This document shows, piece by piece, positions 10,393 through 19,500 of a DNA stretch of 64,000 nt. A program made the translations under genes and the position numbers. The stretch is from contig NC_067205.1 in NCBI RefSeq assembly GCF_026262505.1, forward strand, positions 11,160,001-11,224,000, read 5' to 3'. This DNA is from Trichomonas vaginalis G3 (taxonomy: Eukaryota > Parabasalia > Trichomonadida > Trichomonadidae). The notes under the pieces were generated by a model. The model was not told the DNA's origin and made no database searches. It was given only the letters and a program-made list of their open reading frames with translations. The stretch's first letter is position 1; the number at the start of each line of letters is the position of its first letter.

Positions 10393-10728
10393 ATGACAAC
10401 ACACTCAGAGCCCTCATCTCAGTCAAGCTCGAGTGCTCAGTCATCGCCCATCTTGAAGAAAGAAGGACGAACTCAATTATTTGAGTTTAGCGTGAGTTTA
10501 GACGATTCAACAATTACAAAAGATGTCAATATGGCACCTACAAAGCGTGAAACAGATTCAATGCCATTAGGTCATGTGAAACTTGATCCTATTGCGTTAC
10601 CACCTCTTCTAAAAAAGAAGAGACAAGAACCGTTAGTATTTCGACCATTTTCTTCATTTTCTGCACTCGAATTAACCGTGAAATCACTCAATCTATACCT
10701 TTCCAATACAATGACGGAAAGAAAATAA
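10393..10728 (+). CDS. small Ser-rich basic protein, unknown; candidate cell-cycle gene
   Basis: A 111-residue protein starting MTTHSEPSSQSSSSAQSSP. It has a conserved-looking middle (GRTQLFEFSVSLDDS), a basic KKKR patch at about residue 75, and an amphipathic C-terminus (SALELTVKSLNLYLSN). I do not recognise the family. The frame is open further upstream, but that part overlaps the E2F-like motif cluster, so the ATG at 10393 is the better start. The KKKR patch could be a nuclear localisation signal. Expression at G1/S is inferred solely from the upstream motifs. Confidence 0.5.
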   Translation: MTTHSEPSSQSSSSAQSSPILKKEGRTQLFEFSVSLDDSTITKDVNMAPTKRETDSMPLGHVKLDPIALPPLLKKKRQEPLVFRPFSSFSALELTVKSLNLYLSNTMTERK

Positions 10729-10984
10729 TTATTCGACTTACTGTTTATATTATTTTTGTAAATATATTATTCTTTTATATTTACTGTTGTTTTTATTACT
10801 AAAAACGCCCTGTCTTCTTGTTAAGATTATTATCTTGTTCTAATCTTTAGACTAAATTACAAATTGTAAAGAATAATCCCAAATAGCGGCCATTGCATGA
10901 ATTGAGCAGCAAAGAATATTGTATATTTGTAACGTAAAACACAAATTTTATTTAAACAATTGATGAAAAAAAAACACAGATGAA

Positions 10985-12328
10985 TTAACGGATGATAAGG
11001 GGCTGGCAATATCTGAATCTCAATACTCTTGGTCTATTTGTTGGAATAGGATCAACTGGAGGTGTTGCCCTTCCATGGTGCTGAGGTTCTGCAGCTCTTT
11101 GAACTAATGGCTTAGCTCTTGGGTGAGGTCTGCTTGATGGTCTGCGTGTGCTATCCATTGGAGGAGCAGCCGGTTCGCGAACTGGTAAATCTTCATTCTG
11201 TTCATTAATCGGTTCGAGTTCTTCTGGATCTGGGAGAAATTCTCTTTGTTTGATTTCATTTCCGCGGCATTTAACTGGAGACCAGCAATCAAAGTCTGCT
11301 ATTGCTTGGAGTTCTCTTGTTGAGACAAGTGATAATCTCTTTTGCGGATTGATCACATTTCCTTTTGCATGAATTCTTCCTTCCAGAGGAATAAATATAG
11401 CATCATCCTTCTCATAGCGTGGACGTGGAAGATTTAACTGTTGAAGATTACGTGGAACTTTAATTGTTGCGATTAAATCTGCGTGGCTCTGCTCAACAGC
11501 TGGCATGAAAACATTAATTAAATTGATGTGTGCTTGAACTGCTGGAACAGCAAGAATGTCTTGAACTGATGGACGAAGAACTGGATTTTGTTGAAGCATG
11601 CTCATGATGACATTGATAAGATCGTCCGAATATATTGGAGGTATTCTTGGGGCCTTGGTTGTGCAAACCTTGACGGAGAGGTCTTGAGCAGTTTTCGCAT
11701 TGAATGGATATCTGAAAGTAGCCATTTCATAGAGCAAAACGCCAAGACTCCAGATGTCGCACTTAGAATCGTATGGTCTGCGTTTCCAAATCTCAGGAGC
11801 AAGATACATTGGTGTTCCAATTTGTGTTTTGGCGAGTTGACGCTGAGCAAGAACTGTTGAAATGCCAAGATCACCAATCTTAAAAAGATCTGGTGCAGAG
11901 AGAAGAATGTTTGCACTCTTAAGATCACGGTGAACAATTCCTCTTTCATGAAGTACTCTTAAGCCTTCGAGCATTTGTATAAGGAATCTCCAGATTGTTT
12001 CTTCCTTGAACTGTCTCTTCTTTTGCTTCCTACGTGATATTGCATTTGATAAATCTCCAAGTTTTGCGTATTCAGAAACAATTACGAGTTTTCGACCAAT
12101 GATTGATGATTCATGAAAAGAGATAATGAATGGGGATGAAACAGAAGCCATGATTCTAATTTCATTAATTGAATCTTCACGCTGCTTCTGATTCATTGAT
12201 CCTAAATCTACAACTTTAAGAGCATAAGACTGGCCGTCTGAATTACGCTTGGCTTTATATACTGTTCCATAAGAACCTTTTCCAAGTTGTTTCAAAATTG
12301 TAAATCCGGGAACAAGGTGGGTATTCAT
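10985..12328 (-). CDS. NEK-family (NIMA-related) Ser/Thr protein kinase
   Basis: A 447-residue protein with a kinase domain at residues 8-265. The glycine loop is GKGSYG (16-21), the ATP lysine K38, and the C-helix Glu about 56. The catalytic loop is HRDLKSAN (133-140). The metal-binding motif is DLG (153-155) rather than DFG, and GTPMYLAPE (171-179) follows. DLG and the overall pattern are typical of NEK kinases, which act at basal bodies, flagella and mitosis. The remaining 180 residues are Pro/Arg/Glu-rich and probably disordered, with no recognisable coiled coil. All catalytic residues are present, so activity is expected. A GTACGTTTAAGAATC motif, also seen before APC11, lies 15-25 bp upstream of the ATG. 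Confidence 0.9.
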   Translation of the reverse strand: MNTHLVPGFTILKQLGKGSYGTVYKAKRNSDGQSYALKVVDLGSMNQKQREDSINEIRIMASVSSPFIISFHESSIIGRKLVIVSEYAKLGDLSNAISRRKQKKRQFKEETIWRFLIQMLEGLRVLHERGIVHRDLKSANILLSAPDLFKIGDLGISTVLAQRQLAKTQIGTPMYLAPEIWKRRPYDSKCDIWSLGVLLYEMATFRYPFNAKTAQDLSVKVCTTKAPRIPPIYSDDLINVIMSMLQQNPVLRPSVQDILAVPAVQAHINLINVFMPAVEQSHADLIATIKVPRNLQQLNLPRPRYEKDDAIFIPLEGRIHAKGNVINPQKRLSLVSTRELQAIADFDCWSPVKCRGNEIKQREFLPDPEELEPINEQNEDLPVREPAAPPMDSTRRPSSRPHPRAKPLVQRAAEPQHHGRATPPVDPIPTNRPRVLRFRYCQPLIIR

Positions 12329-12730
12329 GTTTATTTTTGATTCTTAAACGTACACATTTCTCCTTCAATTTTATGAAATGTGACAAATCATCGGATAAAA
12401 TTTATTTCATAAACGATTTCCCATAAATCAATAATTACTTAGACTGTTGAAGAGAATTAAACAAATGAAAAACTAAACCAGCTAAATTCAAGATGAATTA
12501 TGGACATTATTCGAAGAACTTGTATAAATAGTACATATACAAGTTTGCTGATTTGAAAATCCAATAAAATATCGAATATGCCAAGGTTGGAATTCCAAAT
12601 AAAATCAAAAATGGTTGAATCTCCAATCTAAAGTACAGATTAGATTTACTACTATGAATAGTATTATAATTTAGATAAAGCTTTACATTCAATAACTCAA
12701 GCCGTTAAAAACCAAACAGGCATCAAAAAA
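12329..12730. other. divergent promoter region, NEK and LisH-like genes
   Basis: About 400 bp between two divergent genes. CGTT-core motifs occur near both starts: TTAAACGTAC (reverse) at 12344-12353 and AGCCGTTAAAAACC at about 12700-12712. No gene seen inside. Confidence 0.5.
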
Positions 12731-13183
12731 ATGAGTCAACAGGATGCTCAGAAGAGAGTTCTTATTACAAAAGAGGCTAAAATTGATTTAGACAGAAAAG
12801 TAGATCGTGATATTAAAAATGCTGGCGGAAACAATGTTATTCAAGCAAAATACATTCGCGAAATTGGAAAGCAAATTAATAATGCTACAGATGCAAAGAT
12901 TGATCGTCTTAAATCGGCTCCATTTGTTCATGATGAAGAGGCATGGCAAAAAGCTTTTAACCTTGTTGTTGCATATCTTCGTAGATACAAAATGGATATT
13001 ACACTTTCAGCAATTAAAGATGAGGGAATTACTGTTCCAAAGGAAACCGGTTACCAGAGAGCATCAGATGTAAATGGTCAATTTAGAAGATTTGATCTCA
13101 TTTCTGCCAACCTTGGAGCTCTTACTTTCAGAGATCGTGTTGAAGCACTTGCAAAAGGAGTACAAGAAACACCAAAGAAATGA
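12731..13183 (+). CDS. LisH-like helical protein, unknown function
   Basis: A 150-residue basic protein. Residues 76-99 (FNLVVAYLRRYKMDITLSAIKDEG) resemble the LisH dimerisation motif: a helix followed by YxxTxxxxxxE-type spacing. LisH motifs occur in basal-body, dynein-regulator and ubiquitin-ligase subunits. The N-terminal 60 residues are Lys/Asp-rich and helical (KEAKIDLDRKVDRDIKN). The exact family is not recognised; a cytoskeletal or ciliary role is possible only by analogy. The ATG is preceded by an A run, and the upstream CCGTTAA motif suggests a genuine promoter. Confidence 0.6.
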   Translation: MSQQDAQKRVLITKEAKIDLDRKVDRDIKNAGGNNVIQAKYIREIGKQINNATDAKIDRLKSAPFVHDEEAWQKAFNLVVAYLRRYKMDITLSAIKDEGITVPKETGYQRASDVNGQFRRFDLISANLGALTFRDRVEALAKGVQETPKK

Positions 13184-13535
13184 TTTCTGTAATTCTGTAT
13201 AAAATTATTCAACTTGTTGTTTTAAATTAGTAAACATTAATAACTCAATGTTTCGATAAAATACAGTTTTAATATTCATTGATGATTTCTCAAATGAAAA
13301 CAAAATTTTATTTTAAAAATCATGTCAATGATTAGGATTTTAGTAATGATTTGTCTTATATATACTTTTCTATTTTGGTTCGGGTGAAAATTGATCGAAT
13401 ATATATTGGAATTCTAAAATTCCAGAGATTTTCTGCATCTTTGACCAATAATTATATGAGATAAAATGATTGTTATGTGATTACTAATCTAAATGTTGAG
13501 TATTGCATATAAGAATTACGTTTTGTTTTTTAGGA
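13184..13535. other. spacer and promoter of HYDIN gene
   Basis: About 350 bp of AT-rich DNA. TTACGTTTT lies at 13516-13524, about 11 bp before the HYDIN ATG. The sequence TTTTTTAG just before the ATG resembles a splice acceptor. However, I see no matching GTATGT donor nearby and no ACTAACACACAG-type Trichomonas branch/acceptor motif, so I do not call an intron. Confidence 0.45.
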
Positions 13536-16500
13536 ATGCGGAGGAAGCCGCAAGTGCGCGTAGAGCCACTGACGCTTTCCTTTCCAAATACATATATCAC
13601 AACAACAAATCGGTACGCATTTCAAGTATTTAATGATAGTACTGAGCAAATCAAGTTTGAATTCAGGAAGTTCAATTCGGCGGGAGACGAAAAGTCATTT
13701 CTAATTCGCGAAAGTGTCGATGAAACTGAAAGCAAACGCACAAAAAACGAAATGCTTCTATTTAAAAGCGATATATTCGAATTTATTCCTTCATCAGGTA
13801 CGTTATGGCCAAAAAGATTCATTACAGTCATAGCTTTGTTTCATCCATCCGCACCTGGACCATATACAGCATCTCCTACACTATACATAGACAGATTTAA
13901 AGAACGACATCAGATGTTATTAAAAGGATTAGCATTACCTGCTGCGGCAAAGTTCAATATCTCAGGCATAAATATCGGAACTGTCGAACTCGGAAGCGTT
14001 TTAGAATATGAAATCGAACTAAAGAATACAGGTCAAATTCCTTGTGAATTTACTATTGCAAATAAAGATGTTTGCGGTGTTAAATATGAGTTTAATCCAA
14101 ACGCAGGAACTATACAAGCTGGTGAATCAACTCCAATACGTCTAACTTTTACGGCAGGCCATGTTTTTGTTATCAATGAAGTGTTTTCAGCACAAATTAA
14201 CGGAAATCCGAAATCCACACCATCAATATCTCTATTTGGACGTATTGTTGGACCTAAATTCCTTACAAGCGTTAATATAATTGAATTTGGAAGAATTGCA
14301 TGCGGAACAATTACAACTCAGCGATTTGAATTGCAAAATCATTCAGAAATACCATTCAATTTCAGTTGGCGTGTACCAGAAGACGGATCTTTTGCAGATA
14401 GAGAATTTAATATTATTCCTTCAGGAGGAATTGCAGAACCATTCTCAAAAACATTTATTACTGTCGAACTCATGCCAGTTTCTCCGAAAAATATACGAAA
14501 AGACTTAGTTCTTGACATCGAAAATTTCGGTCAAAATTTAATTACAATTCCAATAATGGCAGACATCATTGCACCAAGAATAGAGATCACACCAAACGGA
14601 TTCAAGCTCGGAGCAATCTTTATTCACTCACAAAACATATTATCGATGAAAATGAAAAATACATCAACAATTGTAACGAATTACGAGTTCATTCCTCCAA
14701 CAGGACTTGCAGGAAGACAATGCGCAATAGAGCCTGTCTTGTCAGGTGGCGAAATCCCTCCAGATACAGAGGTAGACTTCTCTGTTTCTCTTTCTGCAAA
14801 CGAACTTGGAATTCTCGACACTTTTTTCAATTTACATTTGTTAGGAACGGATATATTAGTTCCTGTTCATATAGAAGCAGTTAGTGTTGGTCCTGATGTT
14901 GAATTCTCAACGAAGAAGATTGATTTCGGAAAGATAAACGTTCTCAAAGAAGAGAAAAGAATTTTGACATTGAAAAACAATTCATCAATCGAAGCATTTT
15001 ACACAGGAGAAATTAGTCATGAGATGTTTTCTGTTGTACCAACTGAAGCTGTCATCAAACCAGGAGAATCCCTTGATGTTGAGATAAATACTTATTTGGT
15101 TGATGCAGGAAGATTCGAAACAGCTTTAATTGTTAAAATTAAAGATATTCCTCAAGTTGTTGTACCTGTAAAAGCTCTTGGAATAGGAGTTCCTATTGTT
15201 CCTTCAATAGATTTCGATACAATTAACGTTGGATCGATAATCACTGAGCATCCACATCAAATACCTTTCACAATTACTAATAGAGGTTTGAGATGGTGCA
15301 CAGTTACTTTTATTTGTCAAAAACCAAAAACGCCAAATGGAACTGAAGTTACTTTTTCTGTTACACCTGTTATGCAGGATTTAGAACCGAATGTTCCTTA
15401 TGATTATGTAATGACAATACAATGTCCAACACCAACTGAATTCGAGTGTCATTGTCAATGTCACGCTTCAATTGGTCCAATGAGAGTTGTTATGTTTTCT
15501 CCTGAAATTTTTGGTCAGTTTAATCATCCGAAATTGCTCTTTAATCCCAAAGAAATCAACTATGTTCATACACATGATTATGTACAAGAAGAAAAGACAA
15601 TTAAAGGACCAAGTCCGAAACCGAATTTGTTACCAAAACAAACTCAAATTGTTTCGATTTTTAACAAAGCGAAATTCCCTGTTGATTTCGTAGCAATTCC
15701 AAAAGATCCTTTCTCTTTATCTAAATACGAATTCCACATGGAAGGAGAGTCACAAGAAGATATAATTGTGACTTTTAATGCTGACCAAAAATTGGATTAT
15801 TTTTCAAATGTTATTAAACAAAAAATAATGTTCGATATGAGCCACACGAAGAAGTTTGGCTTCTTTGCAACAGCTGAGTATCAATTCCCTAACTTAACTT
15901 TCTCAGAGACAACAATAGATTACGGTGTTTTGTTGAAGAATACCGAAAAATCACATGAAATTATTTTAACAAATAACTCAGTTTTACCTGTGATTTTTGA
16001 ATGGACATTGAATGATAAAACAGATGATTTCGATATATATCCAATTAGAGGTGTCTTTAATCCAAACGAATCCGCTAAAGAATACTTTACTTTCACAGCA
16101 AGAACAGATTCCATTGAATCAGAAGCGATTTGTCATGTTGATGGCGGTCCTGATTACACAATAAAACTCAAAGGTGGATCAGATCTAATTACATTTAATG
16201 TTACTCCTAAAGTCATTGATTTAGGTGCTAAAAGATTCTCACAATCAGTTAATTCTTCTTTTGTCATTGAAAATACTTCTTCTTGTTTGATCAACTACGA
16301 ATTAAAAGTTGAGCATTTAACTGATTTGTTCATTACAATCAATGATCCAATTGGACAATTAAATCCTTCAGAAAAGAAGACAATTAACTTCAATGTTAAA
16401 ACAACACATCCTCAAAATTATAAAGAAAGAATCATTGTTTGCATTGGAGGTGTTCAAGATGAATTCATTGATTTGTTACTAAATGCACAATTCGATAACA

Positions 16501-19500
16501 TTCAAATCGGAGAAAGTGACAAATCATCTGAATTATCACGAACATTTACAGAGTTTTTGTCATCAAGATCAATTGAAAGTCCTAAGAAAGCACAGCCATT
16601 TGTTTGTGATTCATATGAAATAGATATGGGAAGAATTGTTTTAGGAGACAAGAAAGAAAAAGAACTACCAATAACATCACATTCTTTATGTCCTATTAAA
16701 TGCAGAATTGTTGCTACAGAATTAGAAAACACAGGATTTTATTTCGAACCAATGAATTTCATTTTGGATCCAAACCAAACAATGAATCTCAAAGTAATTT
16801 ATGATACTTCTAAGCGAGAGAAACTTGAAGAAAATGTTAAACTCACTGCAAGTATCATGATGGCTGATGGAGTGCAAACTCCAATTGTTATTCTTGCGGA
16901 TTTAGTTGTTCCTGAATTTGAAGTTTCATTGCAGAATATGAATTTCGAATCAGTTATTGTTGGTCAATGGAGATCAATCAGTTTCCAGGTAAGAAACAAA
17001 AATGAAATTGATGTTGAGTTCTCTGTAAACAACACTAACCAAGTCTTCTCATCGAATCCTCAGAAAGCTATTATCAAAGCAAAGAGTTTCGCTAATTTTG
17101 ATATAACTTTCACTCCGAAAGAATCAAAACCATATGAAAATACTCTCAAAATTGAAGCCGATCATAGTGACAAGCCCTTCGAATTACCTGTGAAAGGAAT
17201 TGGAGAGAGAATAATTGTCGAATTCGATCCACCTCAATTGAGAGTTCCAACGATACAACCGTTTTCAACCGCTTCAGAAAGTGAAGTGAAAATAATCAAC
17301 AAATCAAAGCATCACATTGAGATATTTTCTTATCAATTTGACTTCAAGAACTACGCAGATCTTAGAATGTCATTGACGAACACTAATTCGCAAGCCGTAT
17401 TTCAAAATGACAGTGATTCTGATGATCTTCCTCAATCACAAAGATTTGTTCCTTGTATCATTGTTCACGGAACAAAATACTCTGGAAAGACATCTGTTTC
17501 TAAGTATATTTCAGAGAAATTCGGTTTACCAATTGTTGTTCTTAAAGATATTTGGGAGAAAGTAGAAAGTGATGCAGGTGCTGATTTCATCTCCGCTTTC
17601 ACTTTGTATATAAGTGATCCGAAATATGATGACGGTTTTATCATTGACGGTTTGAACGGTTTTCCTGAAGGAAATAATGATGCTTTGATACAGAAAGTTA
17701 TTAAAACAAAAGCATCATTTGAAGACTTGTATAAAAATCCATTCACTGATTTCCAACACGAAACATTTACTAGTGCAGAAAGATCATTGAGATTTGTTTT
17801 AGCTGGATTAAATGGGCAACATGTGTTTTTGATTGCTCTTCAAATGCCTGAAGAAGTTTATCAATCAAGAGTTGAATCTCTTGAGAGCGAAGAAAAGAAA
17901 CTGAAAGAACAAGCACACCAAGAAAGAAAACAAGAACTAATTAACATGAATGATGAAGAATATTGGGCATTAGATCCAAAAGAACAAGAATCAGCTGATA
18001 AAAGAAGAAAGGCATCAAGAGATAGAGTTATTAAGAAAGCAATTGAAGCTGATGAAGAAAAGAGATTGAAAGAAGAAAAAGAGTCCAAACGTAAGAAGAA
18101 AACTTCATCATCGTCTCATAGATCTCATTCAACATCATCTAAAGATAGAAGAAGAGAAAAATCACCTGATAAAGATAAGAAATCAAGAGATAAATCTCCA
18201 GATAAAACTCCAGAAGAACCAGAAGAAAAGAAACATTCGAAGAAAGAAAAGAAGGAAAAGAAAGATAAGAAAGATAAAGAACAACAGAAGAAACAAGAAC
18301 AAGAAATGTTACCTAAAGAACACAAGAAACGTAAAATTGCTATTGTTCCAAATGATCCTTTGATTTTGGAAGCTGTTACTTTCCAATTTACATTAGGTTC
18401 AATTGCTTCGATGATTGAGAAACCAAAAGAAACATTCAACGTTGTAAATCCAACAAATGTCGTTGGTATTGACACCGCTTTTATTCAAAATGTCTGTATA
18501 CAGCATGTCAATACATTAATGATATGGGTTGACAACCAATTTAAGTATATCTATGAATCAATTGACAAGTTTTTGCCTGAATTTGAAAAATTGGAAACTT
18601 CTATTTACAAGACATTTCTTCCACATACTAAGAAAGGTATTTCGAAGAAAGTTATTCCTCCTGAGATCTCTGAAAGGCCTCATTACTTCAAGATAACAAG
18701 TGATGATCCTGTGATTGAGCCTCCACAACAATCACCAAGAAAATCAGGAAGAACAAGTAGAAAAGGAAGATCAAGAGAACCTCCGATGTATCCTTTCCTT
18801 GATGAAATCAACTTGAATGATTACACTCCAAGATGGAAGATAGATCCTGAAGAATCCAAGACAATTACTGTTTCGTTTAATACGAATCTCATTGGAGAAT
18901 ACAATCAGAATCTTTATTTCGGATTAGTTTCAACAAAAACTGACATTTTCAAACTTCCTGTTACAGGTTTTTGTATTATGCCTGAGATTTGTAGAGAACC
19001 AGAACAGATCTTTGCGAAAGTGCTTCCAAAGAAGACTAAGAAGACTGCAGAAGCATTCACAATTAAAGACAACACGTATCATTTCGGAATGCTTTTAGTA
19101 ACAAAAGAAAAACCAACTAAAAACGGAATTCCTCCTTATAAAGCTGTTCTTACCATCAAAAACATATCGGAATTCAATGCGGAAATAGCCACAGGAATCA
19201 TTGAATGCCAGAACAAAGCGCCATGGCAGATTGACGTTCTTTCTCCCTTAATCAAGCCAAATGAACAAACAACAATCAATGTTGGAATTTATCCAAATGC
19301 AACTGATGTTTACAACATGACATTGTTGATAACAGTTAAAGATAATCCTGTTCCTCTTCGTTTCTCTTTCTCCGCTGAAGCATCTCAGCCAACAGTAACA
19401 TTTAGTACTGCTGCATTAGATTTCGGAAGAATTTTAACGAAAGCAACAATGGAATTACCAATTTCAATCACAAACAACAGCCAAGTTCCTGTCATGTGGT

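Noticed and set aside
13480-13535. Intron ending at TTTTTTAG before the HYDIN start
   Set aside because: No matching donor and no trichomonad ACTAACACACAG acceptor motif; the ATG at 13536 gives a good start.
17465-18475. Antisense open frames inside HYDIN
   Set aside because: Ser/Phe-rich reverse readings of the Lys/Glu-rich segment, typical shadows of a real gene.
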